A stretch of DNA of 27,431 nt from NCBI GenBank assembly GCA_946481135.1, contig CAMLMQ010000018.1, positions 1 to 27,431 on the forward strand. The letters run 5' to 3'. Shown here one piece after another: positions 8,216 to 18,986 of the stretch (the stretch's first letter is position 1; every line of letters starts with the position of its first letter). Position numbers and translations under genes: made by a program. The notes under the pieces are model-generated. The model ran no database searches, had not been told where the DNA came from, and worked only from the letters and a program-made list of their open reading frames with translations. Source of the stretch: an uncultured Microbacteriaceae bacterium (GTDB taxonomy: Bacteria; Actinomycetota; Actinomycetes; Actinomycetales; Microbacteriaceae).

Positions 8216-8980
8216 GTGGACTACCCGCTGACCCGATCCGCCGCCGCGTCGCTGCTCGTGCGGGAGTCGTCGCCGTCGACGAACAGCGAGCTGCTCGCCC
8301 TCGCCGCAGGCCCCGGCGTTCCGTCGTTCACGGCGCTGCTCACGCTCGACCAGACCGCCGGACGCGGGCGCCTCGATCGCACGTGGGTCGCCCCGGCCGG
8401 GCGCGCGCTCGCGCTGTCGGTGCTCGTGCGCGACGCCCTCGCGTCGCCGCTCGCGTCATGGCTGCCGCTGCTCGCCGGGCTCGCGCTGGCCGAGGCGCTC
8501 GACGAGGCGACTCCCGGGCTCGTCGCCGTGAAGTGGCCCAACGATCTGCTCATCGACGGGCGCAAGGTGTGCGGCATCCTCGTCGAGGTCGCGCCCGGCG
8601 GGCGGGATGTCGTCGTCGGTTCGGGGCTCAACCTGCATCAGCGCGCCGACGAGCTGCCCGTCGGCACGGCGACGTCGCTCGCGCTCGAAGGCGTCGAGGT
8701 CGACGTCGATGCGCTCGTCGCCGGGTACGTGCGGCGGCTGCGCGACGAGCTCGAGCGTCCCGGCCCGGTCGGTCGGCTGCGCGAGCGGGTCGCCGCACGC
8801 TGCACGACGATCGGGATGCCGGTGCGGGTCGCGCTCGCCGACGGCGGCACGCTCGAGGGCGTCGCGACCGGACTCGACGACGCCGGCCGTCTGGAGGTGC
8901 GCGACACGGGAGGCGCGACGCACGCGGTCGCCGTCGGCGACGTCACCCACGTGCGCCCCGCATCCCCGGTGGTCGAGTAG
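8216..8980 (+). CDS. birA: Biotin--[acetyl-CoA-carboxylase] ligase
   Basis: 254 residues, class I biotin protein ligase without an N-terminal DNA-binding domain, so not a repressor. It makes biotinyl-AMP and attaches biotin to the carrier domain of biotin-dependent carboxylases, probably including the complex that uses the accD/accE products. Motifs: SPSTNSELL, the biotinyl-AMP loop TAGRGRLDRTWV, KWPNDLLIDGRKVCGILVE, GSGLNLH, and a C-terminal SH3-like domain. The start is GTG 8216, six bases behind a TAGGCT -10 box with no SD. The final codons (GTG GTC GAG TAG) belong to a short direct repeat that recurs at 8991-9006. Confidence 0.93.
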   Translation: MDYPLTRSAAASLLVRESSPSTNSELLALAAGPGVPSFTALLTLDQTAGRGRLDRTWVAPAGRALALSVLVRDALASPLASWLPLLAGLALAEALDEATPGLVAVKWPNDLLIDGRKVCGILVEVAPGGRDVVVGSGLNLHQRADELPVGTATSLALEGVEVDVDALVAGYVRRLRDELERPGPVGRLRERVAARCTTIGMPVRVALADGGTLEGVATGLDDAGRLEVRDTGGATHAVAVGDVTHVRPASPVVE

Positions 8981-8990
8981 CGCCGACACC

Positions 8991-9035
8991 CCCGGGTGGT
9001 CGAGTACGCCGCTGCGCGGCTACTCGACGACCGGG
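8991..9035. terminator. Bidirectional hairpin between birA and the GtrA-like gene
   Basis: GTCGAGTA (8999-9006) pairs with TACTCGAC (9021-9028). Inside, GCCGC (9008-9012) pairs with GCGGC (9016-9020) around a 3-base loop, and outer CCCGG/CCGGG adds pairs. It fills the 56-base convergent gap and can act from both sides. Its left arm repeats the end of birA (CGGTGGTCGAGTA). Confidence 0.6.
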
Positions 9036-9036
9036 T

Positions 9037-9618
9037 TCAGTCGTGGGAGGTCAGCGGACGCACGGGGCCGTCGGCATCCCGGCTGGCCTCCGCCTCGTCC
9101 TCGAAGATCGCGAGCGCCGCGGCTTCGGCCTTGTGCTCGCGGGCGGCGAGGCCGTCGCGGCGGTGGTGGCCGTAGACCCAGTAGCGGTAGAGCAGGAAGC
9201 GAAACGCCGTGCCGAGCCCGAGCCCGATCACGTTGCCCGCGATGTTGTCGGCGACGAGGTTGTCGAACCCGAGCACGTCGTGCGAGATCCACAGGCACAG
9301 CAGGCCGATGAGCAGCCCGCCGACCGCGACGGCCGAGAACTCCAGCAGTTCGAGCAGGTAGTTGGCGCGCCGGTGGTCGCGGAACGTCCAGTAGCGGTTG
9401 CCGAACCAGGTGACGAGCACGGCGACGGCGACCGACACGACCTTCGCGCCGTACGGCCCCTGGAAGAAGTGCCCCTCGCCCGCGACGCCGAGCCGGAGGG
9501 CGTTGAAGATGCCGATGTCGACGACGTAGCCGACGAGCCCGACGACGCCGAACTTGAGGGCGTAGCGGACGAGGCGGTCCCAGGTCAGTCGCGCGAGGGC
9601 GACGAACCGGGCGAGCAC
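9037..9618 (-). CDS. GtrA-like four-helix membrane protein
   Basis: 193 residues. The GtrA/DPMS family domain spans about 20-150 with four transmembrane helices: LKFGVVGLVGYVVDIGIFNAL, VVSVAVAVLVTWFGNRYWTF, a helix around AVAVGGLLIGLLCLW, and NIAGNVIGLGLGTAFRFLLYRYWVY. A charged cytoplasmic tail follows. GtrA proteins are thought to flip polyprenyl-phosphate-linked sugars or assist such transfer. Here the partner could be the polyprenol-phosphate mannose synthase 1 kb away. GTG 9618 lies 7 bases behind a TAGGCT -10 box. Upstream in-frame codons encode an Arg/Pro-rich stretch antisense to purK and are not used. Divergent from purK, convergent with birA. Confidence 0.85.
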   Translation of the reverse strand: MLARFVALARLTWDRLVRYALKFGVVGLVGYVVDIGIFNALRLGVAGEGHFFQGPYGAKVVSVAVAVLVTWFGNRYWTFRDHRRANYLLELLEFSAVAVGGLLIGLLCLWISHDVLGFDNLVADNIAGNVIGLGLGTAFRFLLYRYWVYGHHRRDGLAAREHKAEAAALAIFEDEAEASRDADGPVRPLTSHD

Positions 9619-9625
9619 ACGCAGA

Positions 9626-9635
9626 AGCCTAGACT
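9626..9635. promoter_or_regulatory. Overlapping divergent -10 boxes for the GtrA-like gene and purK
   Basis: Minus-strand TAGGCT is at 9631-9626 and plus-strand TAGACT at 9630-9635, overlapping by two base pairs at CTAG. Starts lie 7 bases (GTG 9618) and 6 bases (GTG 9642) away, with 23 bases between start codons. This is the same geometry as between ppm and birA. Confidence 0.65.
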
Positions 9636-9641
9636 GGCCTC

Positions 9642-10754
9642 GTGGCAGCGGTGATCGGCGTGATCGGCGGCGGTCAACTCGCCCGCATGATGATCCCCCC
9701 GGCGGTCGCACTCGGCATCGAGCTGCGCGTGCTCGCCGAGGTTGAGGGGGCGTCGGCATCCCTCGCGGCCACCGCGGTCGGCGACTACCGGGATGCCGCC
9801 ACGGTGCTCGCGTTCGCCGACGGCTGCGACGTCATCACCTTCGACCACGAGCACGTGCCGCAGGGAGTGCTCGCCGAGCTCGTCGCCGCGGGCATCCCGG
9901 TGCGCCCCGGCCCGGATGCCCTCGCCGTCGCGCAGGACAAGCTCGTGATGCGCACCCGGCTGGCCGAACTCGGCATCCCGATTCCGGATTGGGCCGAGCT
10001 GCGTTCGCGGGACGACCTCGCGGCGTTCCTCGCCACGCACGGGGGTGCGGCCGTCGTGAAGACGCCGACGGGGGGCTACGACGGCAAGGGCGTGCGGGTC
10101 GTGCGCGGCGCTGACGAGGCCGACGACTGGCTCGCTGCGGGCCCGGTGCTCGCCGAGGAGCTCGTCGACTTCCGCCGCGAGCTCGCCCAGCTCGTCGCCC
10201 GTCGCCCCTCGGGGCAGCTCGCCGCGTGGCCGCTCGCCGAGACGGTGCAGCGCGACGGCGTGTGCGCCGAGGTGACCGCCCCCGCACCCGACGGCGACCG
10301 GCTCGCCGCGGAGGCTCGCCGTATCGCCGAGCAGGTCGCCGAGGGACTCGACGTGACGGGGGTGCTCGCGGTCGAGCTCTTCGAGACCGCCGACGGGCGG
10401 CTGCTCGTCAACGAGCTCGCGATGCGCCCGCACAACTCGGGCCACTGGAGCATCGACGGCGCCGTCACGAGCCAGTTCGAGCAGCACCTGCGTGCCGTGC
10501 TCGACCTGCCGCTCGGCGATCCGTCGCCCGTCGCGCCCGTGAGCGTCATGGTCAACGTGCTCGGCGGTCCGGCCGGCGCCGAGGTGCCCGACCGCTATCC
10601 GGCGGCGTTCGCCGCCCAGCCGGGCGTCAAGTTCCACGCCTACGGCAAGGCGTCGCGGCCCGGCCGCAAGGTCGGTCACGTCACCGCGATCGGTGAGGAT
10701 GCCGGGGAGACGCTCGAGCGGGCGCGCGCCGCGGCGGCGTTCTTCGAGGCCTGA
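9642..10754 (+). CDS. purK: 5-(carboxyamino)imidazole ribonucleotide synthase
   Basis: 370 residues, a typical PurK of the ATP-grasp family. It converts AIR, bicarbonate and ATP to N5-CAIR in purine biosynthesis. The N-terminal nucleotide-like fold has [13 protein letters not shown]. The central ATP-grasp part has [29 protein letters not shown] and [29 protein letters not shown], and the C-terminus carries [21 protein letters not shown] 9642 lies 6 bases behind TAGACT, so a leaderless mRNA is likely. purE, the next enzyme of the pathway, follows after 17 bases. Confidence 0.96.
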   Translation: MAAVIGVIGGGQLARMMIPPAVALGIELRVLAEVEGASASLAATAVGDYRDAATVLAFADGCDVITFDHEHVPQGVLAELVAAGIPVRPGPDALAVAQDKLVMRTRLAELGIPIPDWAELRSRDDLAAFLATHGGAAVVKTPTGGYDGKGVRVVRGADEADDWLAAGPVLAEELVDFRRELAQLVARRPSGQLAAWPLAETVQRDGVCAEVTAPAPDGDRLAAEARRIAEQVAEGLDVTGVLAVELFETADGRLLVNELAMRPHNSGHWSIDGAVTSQFEQHLRAVLDLPLGDPSPVAPVSVMVNVLGGPAGAEVPDRYPAAFAAQPGVKFHAYGKASRPGRKVGHVTAIGEDAGETLERARAAAAFFEA

Positions 10755-10759
10755 GGGCT

Positions 10760-10765
10760 ACCCTG
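10760..10765 (+). promoter_or_regulatory. Candidate -10 (TACCCT) of purE
   Basis: TACCCT lies in the 17-base purK-purE gap, 6 bases before the GTG of purE. This would give purE its own leaderless transcript in addition to read-through from purK. The G-run after it is a poor SD, so both modes are possible. Confidence 0.4.
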
Positions 10766-10771
10766 GGGGGC

Positions 10772-11266
10772 GTGTCCAGCGCTCCGGTCGTGTCCGTCGT
10801 CATGGGGTCCGACTCCGACTACCCCGTGATGGCCGCCGCCGTCGAGACGCTCGCGTCGTTCGGCGTCGCCCACGAGGTCGAGATCGTGTCGGCCCACCGC
10901 ACGCCGAAGCGCATGGTCGCGTTCGCCGAGGAGGCGGCCGGCCGCGGCATCCGCGTCATCATCGCCGGCGCGGGCGGCGCCGCGCACCTGCCCGGGATGA
11001 TCGCGTCGGTCACGACCCTCCCCGTCATCGGCGTGCCCGTGTCGCTCAAGAAGCTCGACGGCCTCGACTCGCTGCTCTCGATCGTGCAGATGCCCGCCGG
11101 CATCCCGGTGGCGACGGTCGCGATCGACAACGCGCGCAACGCCGGGCTGCTCGCGCTGCGCATCCTCGCCACCTCCGACGCGGGTCTCGCCGAAAAGCTC
11201 GCCGCCTATGCGCGCGAGCTCGAGCAGCTCGTGGTCGAGAAGAACGCGAACCTGCCCCGCACGTGA
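10772..11266 (+). CDS. purE: 5-(carboxyamino)imidazole ribonucleotide mutase
   Basis: 164 residues, class I PurE, which turns N5-CAIR made by PurK into CAIR. Seen in order: [12 protein letters not shown] (substrate phosphate loop), [12 protein letters not shown] with the catalytic histidine, [20 protein letters not shown], and [16 protein letters not shown]. Length and motifs are complete. GTG 10772 is the start. Its TGA overlaps the GTG of the LCP gene (GTGA), so the wall ligase is coupled to purine synthesis. Confidence 0.96.
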   Translation: MSSAPVVSVVMGSDSDYPVMAAAVETLASFGVAHEVEIVSAHRTPKRMVAFAEEAAGRGIRVIIAGAGGAAHLPGMIASVTTLPVIGVPVSLKKLDGLDSLLSIVQMPAGIPVATVAIDNARNAGLLALRILATSDAGLAEKLAAYARELEQLVVEKNANLPRT

Positions 11267-12615
11267 GCTTCACGGCCTCGCAGCCGGTGCGGTCGCCGGA
11301 CACCCGCGACCCGCGGGTGATGACGCGACGCGCGTGGTGGCTCGTCGGACTCAACCTGCTCATCCCGGGCTCGGCGCAGGTGCTCGCCGGCAACCGGCGG
11401 CTCGGGCGCTTCGGCCTCGGCGCGACCCTCGTGCTGTGGGTGCTCGTCGTCGTCGCGGTCGTGCTCGCCTTCGCCGCCCGGGGGCTGCTGCTCGGTCTTC
11501 TGACGAACCCGATCGCGCTCGGCATGCTCGTCGCGGTCGCCGTCTTCTACGCCGTGCTGTGGGCGGTGCTCACCCTCGACACGCTGCGGCTCGTGCGGCT
11601 CGTGAAGGTCGCGCCGAAGGCCCGCGGGGTCGTCGCGGTGCTGACGGTGGCGTCGCTCGTGCTGACGGTCGGCGGCGCGGGGTTCGTCGCCGCGAACGCG
11701 CTCTCGGCGATCGGGCTCGTCAACATCTTCCGTCCCGGCGCCTCGGAGCCGCCGATCGACGGGCGCTACAACATCCTCCTGCTCGGCGGCGACGCGGGAC
11801 CCGACCGCCTGGGTCTGCGCCCCGACTCGATCACGGTCGCGAGCATCGAGGCGGCGACCGGCAAGGCGACGCTGTTCGGCATCCCGCGCAACATGGAGGA
11901 CGTGCCCTTCTCCGAGGGGTCGCCGCTGTGGAACGAGTTCCCGAACGGCTACGACTGCGGTGAGGAGTGCCTCGTCAGCTACCTCTACACCTACGGCGAG
12001 GAGCATCCCGAGCTCTATCCCGACGCCGAGTCCGAGGGCAGCAACCCCGGCATCGAGGCGATGCGCGACGCCGCCGAGGGCATCACGGGGCTGGAGATCC
12101 CCTACTACGTGCTCATCGACATGCAGGGCTTCGCGCAGCTCATCGACGCGCTCGGCGGGGTCGAGATCGAGGTGCCCGCGGGTGGGGTGCCGCTCGGCGT
12201 GAACGGGTTCGAACAGACGGGCTTCATCGAGCCCGGTCTGCAGCGCATGGACGGCGCGACCGCGCTCGCCTACGCGCGCTCGCGGTACAACACGACCGAC
12301 TACGACCGGATGGCTCGGCAGCGGCAGCTGCAGGAGGCGATCCTGCGGCAGATGGATCCCGCGACGGTGCTGCTGAGCTTCCAGGGCATCGCCGCCGCGG
12401 GCACCCAAGTCGTGCGCACCGACATCCCGCAGTCGATGCTCGGGTACTTCGTCGAGCTCGGGGCGAAGACGAAGGATCTGCCGCTCGACAAGATCGACTT
12501 CGTGCCGCCGCTCGTCGACGACGAGTCCGCCCCCGACTTCGACGCCATCCGCGCGACCGTCGACGCGGCACTCGTGCCCTATACGCCCGCTCCGGAGGAT
12601 GCGCCGACGGGCTGA
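11263..12615 (+). CDS. LytR-CpsA-Psr (LCP) family cell-wall glycopolymer ligase
   Basis: 450 residues. After a short cytoplasmic lead come about four hydrophobic helices (residues 20-145), more than the single helix of classical LCP proteins. The extracytoplasmic LCP domain starts near [15 protein letters not shown] and continues with [42 protein letters not shown] and [24 protein letters not shown]. The Asp and Arg residues that hold the polyprenyl pyrophosphate are present. LCP enzymes move glycopolymers from the lipid carrier to peptidoglycan or arabinogalactan. The flanking rhamnose and glycosyltransferase genes suggest the substrate. Two cysteines in DCGEEC may form a disulfide. GTG 11263 overlaps the purE stop. 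Confidence 0.9.
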   Translation: MSFTASQPVRSPDTRDPRVMTRRAWWLVGLNLLIPGSAQVLAGNRRLGRFGLGATLVLWVLVVVAVVLAFAARGLLLGLLTNPIALGMLVAVAVFYAVLWAVLTLDTLRLVRLVKVAPKARGVVAVLTVASLVLTVGGAGFVAANALSAIGLVNIFRPGASEPPIDGRYNILLLGGDAGPDRLGLRPDSITVASIEAATGKATLFGIPRNMEDVPFSEGSPLWNEFPNGYDCGEECLVSYLYTYGEEHPELYPDAESEGSNPGIEAMRDAAEGITGLEIPYYVLIDMQGFAQLIDALGGVEIEVPAGGVPLGVNGFEQTGFIEPGLQRMDGATALAYARSRYNTTDYDRMARQRQLQEAILRQMDPATVLLSFQGIAAAGTQVVRTDIPQSMLGYFVELGAKTKDLPLDKIDFVPPLVDDESAPDFDAIRATVDAALVPYTPAPEDAPTG

Positions 12616-12629
12616 GCGGCCGCGCTCAG
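12612..12629. terminator. Palindromic terminator containing both convergent stop codons
   Basis: CTGAGCG (12612-12618), loop GCCG, CGCTCAG (12623-12629): a perfect 7-bp stem. The TGA of the LCP gene (12613-12615) lies in the left arm. The TGA of the minus-strand glycosyltransferase (12628-12626) lies in the right arm. The gap between the two genes is only 10 bases. Confidence 0.55.
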
Positions 12630-13695
12630 AGGTCGGCGTGTAGTTGCCAGACCTTCTCGGCGGCGTCGCGCCACGTGAAGGCCTTCGCGCGGTCGTCGGC
12701 GGCGACACCGGCCCGCTCCGCGGCGGAGGCGTCGTCGAGCAGGGCCCGCACGGTGTCGGCGAGCACACCGGCGTCGTCCGCGGGCACGAGCTCGCCCGCC
12801 CCGGCGAGCACCTCGGCGACGGCGGGCAGGTCGGTCGCGACGACGGGACGCCCGAGGGCCATCGCGTCGAGCAGGGTTCCCGCGGGGCCGGCGGCGAGAC
12901 TCGGCTGCACGTAGACCGCGGCCCCCGCGACGATCCCCGCACGCTCGGCGGGGTCGGCATCCTCGATCACGGTCAGCTTGTCGACACCCTCGATCGTGGT
13001 GGCGTCGACCGCCCGCGCGAGCAGCACGACGGGCACGTCGAGCCGGGATGCGGCCTCAGCGAGCACCGAGAAGCCGTTGCGTCCGTCGCCCTCGGCGACC
13101 GCGACGACGTAGCGCTCGGGCAGGTCGCGGGTCGTCGTGTGCGGGCCCTCGGGCAGCGTCGGGGCCGTGCCGATCACGCGGACGCGCCCGCCGAGCTGGA
13201 GGTGCTCGTCGAGTTCGGCGGCGAGGGCATGGGTGGGCACGACGACCGCGTCGGCGTGCTTCTGCGCGCGGCGGCCCATCGCCTTCGTCCACGACACGGT
13301 GCGTGACGGCAGCAGCTCGGGATGCGTCCAGGCGAGCGCGTCGTGGATCGTGACGACGGTCTGGTCGTCGAGCGACACGGTGCGGTCGTGGCGGCGCAGT
13401 GGGGCGAGCAGCCCGGGCGCGTGCACCATCCCGGATCCCGGCAGCACCGTGAACCCGTGCTGCCACGCGGCCTGCAGTTCGCGGCGGGCGAGGGCGCTCT
13501 TGTGGAGCGTCTTCAGACGCGGCAGGGCGTCGCGCAGACGGGCGTAGTCGTCGTCGGGGGAGGCGGCCACGACGCCGGCGACGTCGGACCCGCGCGGCGC
13601 CGTCTCGGTGAGCGCGCGCGTGAGGTGCTCGGCGTAGCGGGCGAGCGGCCCTCCGCCGGGCGTCAGGATGTCGTCGACGATGACCCGGAGCGTCG

Positions 13696-13699
<4 letters not shown>
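12626..13699 (-). CDS. GT4-family glycosyltransferase with altered E-x7-E motif
   Basis: 357 residues, GT-B fold. The N-terminal half includes MTTLRVIVDDILTPGGGPLARYAEHL and VVTIHDALAWTHPELLP. The C-terminal Rossmann half includes RYVVAVAEGDGRNGF and GPAGTLLDAMALGRPVVATDLPAVAEVL. Retaining GT4 enzymes usually have E-x7-E here (EGxG...EAM). This protein has A in the first position and D in the second (AGPAGTLLD), so the usual donor contact is changed. It is the third gene of a minus-strand operon with rmlB and rmlD (ATGA overlap with rmlD), and is probably a rhamnosyl- or glycosyltransferase for the wall polysaccharide. Donor and acceptor are unknown. Confidence 0.82.
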
Positions 13700-16521
<2,822 letters not shown>

Positions 16522-16556
16522 GCACGCTCCCACTCGACTCGGCTGACGACGCCCCA

Positions 16557-16622
16557 AGCATAGACGTGTCCGTGACGTCGCCCGTGCTCTCTCCGAGGAC
16601 GTCCGGCCGGCTCGACTAGTCT
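16557..16622. promoter_or_regulatory. Divergent promoter region between two glycosyltransferase genes
   Basis: A minus-strand TATGCT (16562-16557) can serve the gene starting at 16521. A plus-strand TAGTCT (16617-16622) can serve the gene starting at 16680. Both leave leaders of roughly 30-50 bases with SD sequences (GGGAG and GAGAAGGG). No -35 consensus is obvious. Confidence 0.4.
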
Positions 16623-16679
16623 GTGCGGGATCAGCCGACCATGGGGCGGTCCGGTTCTGCGAGAAGGGTTTCCAACGGC

Positions 16680-18986
16680 ATGAGGTTTTCCGCGGTCGTC
16701 ACGGCACACGCTGAAGGACTTCTTCTCCGCCCCACACTGCAGTCCGTCTCCGCGGCGCTCACGGAACTCGCCGCTACCGGTGCGTCATGCGAGCTGGTGA
16801 TCCAGATGGATGGAGCCACCGACGAGACGCGACGCCAGGCGCGGCTCTGGAGTGGCCGGGACGGGCTTCCCTTCGAGATCGTCATCGGTGAGTCGTCTAC
16901 GGGCGACGCGGGATCAGCGCGCAATGCCGGGGTCGCGCTGTCGCGCGGCGATGTCGTGGCACTCTGCGACGGCGACGACCTCGTGTCGTCGAACTACTTC
17001 CTCGACGGGCTTCGCTCCGTCGAGGACGCCCAGGCACCGACGGTGTTCCATCCCGAGACGTTGATCAGCTTCGGCGCCCGGCCGTCGCGGTGGCTTGTGA
17101 GGTCGTCGACGTCCCCGGACCTGACCTATCGCGACGTCCTGGCCATGAATCTCTGGCCGTCGTCGTCGATCGCGCGGCGCGAGCTTTTTCAGGAGAACCC
17201 GCATCCGTCTCTGCCGCCCGCCGACGGCCTTGGCCCGGAGGACTGGGCCTGGAACCTCGAGACCCTCTCCCGCGGCATCGTGCACGACGTAGTCGAACGC
17301 AGCGTGTTCTTCTACCGCACGCGCGAGTCCGGCGGGGTGAACCAACAGCACTCGACCTCCCTGCTGCCGACGATCGACATCCCCGCGCTGCGCGATCGAT
17401 TCCCGCTCCCGCCCCCGGAACCCGCACCCACGGGCGTGGACCGCATCGTCCGTGGGGGGATGCGGCGGGTCCGAGCTGTCGCCATGCCCCCGCTCCGCCG
17501 GCTTCCGCGGCCGATCAAGCACGTGCTTCGGCGGGGCCTCGGAGCGTACCGCCGCCGGGTGAGCCCGGAGATGCCACTGCCCTGGCGCACGTCGGAGGAG
17601 CTCGCCCCCGTGTTCGCCGCGGCAGCGCAACATGATCCCGCGCTTTCGTGGGTCCTCTCCCGCTACGACGACCTTGAGGCGTGGGTCCCGCGCGACGACG
17701 GGTTCGGAGCAGCCATCGATCAGATGCTGCTGGGACTCGAAGGCCGCTGCGACGCCCTGGTGATGATCCCTTGGATCGGGGTCGGCGGGGCCGATCTCGT
17801 CTCCCAGAACTACTTGCGCGCTCTCCGCGACGACCCCCGACTCGAAGGACGGGTCTCAGCTCTCGCGACGTATCTTCCGGAGAGGACGCGTCGTGACATG
17901 ATCCCAGACGGCGTCAACTTCGTGCAGGCCGACCAGATGCTCCGGAGGCTGCCGCCCGAGCGCCAGGATCACTTGTTCGCCCAACTCGTCGTCTGGGCAG
18001 CGCCGCGTCTCGTCATCGGGGTCAACTGCTTCGATCTCGTCGGCGCACTGCGGCGGCATCACGTTCCGCTATGCCTCGACCGCTCGGTGTACCTCACGCT
18101 CTTCGCGTTCGACCAGGTCGGCGATGGATTCCCCGTCCAGCCGATCACCGATGACTCGCGGCGCGACTTCCTCGGCTCGATCACCGGCCTCATTACCGAC
18201 AACGTCGTCACCAAGCGTCGCGTCGACGACATGCTCGGGCTCCCCGAGGGATTCCTTGCGGTGCACCCGCAGCCGGCGATGGAACGCACCCTCGAGATCG
18301 TCCAGCAGTCGACCGGTGCGATCGTGCGAGTCGCCGCCGACCCGGTCGAGGCACCGCCACCGACCCTGCGCATCTACACGGCCGCGCATGACGACCCTGA
18401 ATTCGACGAGGCCCGCCCCTTCAAGCTCCTCTGGCCGCATCGACTCGACGGGGAGAAGCGGCCCGACGCCCTCCTGGCGATCGCGGACGAGGCCGCCCGT
18501 CGCGGGGTTCCGATCGGGATCGACGTCTATGGTCAGCGTGTCCTGAGCGCCGAGAGCGGCAATCTGCTCGAAGAGTTCCAGCGTCGCGGGATCGACTACC
18601 GCGGCCCCTATTCAGGCGGTCTCGTATCCCTCCCGACGACCGAGTACCACGCGATGCTCCTGACCTCCGCCTGGGAGGGAATGCCGCTCGTCGTCGTGCA
18701 GTCGATGATGCTGGGTCTCCCCGTGATCTCGACCGCAGTCGGCGGTGTTCCGGACCTCGTGACCCATCGGGTGTCGGGGATGCTCGTGCCGGGCCCCGAC
18801 GACGCGGACGCGTTCGTCACCGCGATCGAGGAGCTCGTGCGAGATCGCGAACTGCGTCGCGCGATCATCCGGAGTGCTTACGACGCCGCAGTTGACCGGC
18901 ACTCGTGGTCTCGTTTCCGCGAGCTCACACGGGACGCGCTGCGGGTCGGCGGGGTTGAGGTCAGCGCCGGTCGAGCCGTCGAGTAA
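16680..18986 (+). CDS. Two-domain glycosyltransferase: GT2 fused to GT4
   Basis: 768 residues. Residues 1 to about 240 are a GT-A/GT2 domain: MRFSAVVTAHAEG, GSARNAGVALSRGDV, metal site D97-G-D-D100, and WPSSSIARREL. A basic, Pro/Arg-rich linker (about 260-320) leads to a GT-B/GT4 domain: MIPWIGVGGADLVSQNYLRAL, FKLLWPHRLDGEKRPDALL, and WEGMPLVVVQSMMLGLPVIST. In the E-x7-E motif the second Glu is Gln (E666, Q674). Such fusions make two successive linkages of a repeating glycan in the cytoplasm. ATG 16680 is chosen over GTG 16623 because GAGAAGGG precedes it and the protein then begins directly with the first GT2 strand. The 3' end overlaps the convergent rhamnosyltransferase gene by 26 bases. 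Confidence 0.85.
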   Translation: MRFSAVVTAHAEGLLLRPTLQSVSAALTELAATGASCELVIQMDGATDETRRQARLWSGRDGLPFEIVIGESSTGDAGSARNAGVALSRGDVVALCDGDDLVSSNYFLDGLRSVEDAQAPTVFHPETLISFGARPSRWLVRSSTSPDLTYRDVLAMNLWPSSSIARRELFQENPHPSLPPADGLGPEDWAWNLETLSRGIVHDVVERSVFFYRTRESGGVNQQHSTSLLPTIDIPALRDRFPLPPPEPAPTGVDRIVRGGMRRVRAVAMPPLRRLPRPIKHVLRRGLGAYRRRVSPEMPLPWRTSEELAPVFAAAAQHDPALSWVLSRYDDLEAWVPRDDGFGAAIDQMLLGLEGRCDALVMIPWIGVGGADLVSQNYLRALRDDPRLEGRVSALATYLPERTRRDMIPDGVNFVQADQMLRRLPPERQDHLFAQLVVWAAPRLVIGVNCFDLVGALRRHHVPLCLDRSVYLTLFAFDQVGDGFPVQPITDDSRRDFLGSITGLITDNVVTKRRVDDMLGLPEGFLAVHPQPAMERTLEIVQQSTGAIVRVAADPVEAPPPTLRIYTAAHDDPEFDEARPFKLLWPHRLDGEKRPDALLAIADEAARRGVPIGIDVYGQRVLSAESGNLLEEFQRRGIDYRGPYSGGLVSLPTTEYHAMLLTSAWEGMPLVVVQSMMLGLPVISTAVGGVPDLVTHRVSGMLVPGPDDADAFVTAIEELVRDRELRRAIIRSAYDAAVDRHSWSRFRELTRDALRVGGVEVSAGRAVE

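Noticed and set aside
11206..12960. Long minus-strand open frame across the LCP gene
   Set aside because: Low-complexity His/Arg/Glu composition, antisense to a clear LCP gene. Only a part near 12800-12960 overlaps the GT4 gene, in another frame.
16623..16679. Upstream GTG start for the GT2-GT4 fusion
   Set aside because: It directly abuts the TAGTCT -10 box, so it would precede the likely transcript start. The added residues are not part of a GT2 fold, and an SD stands before ATG 16680.
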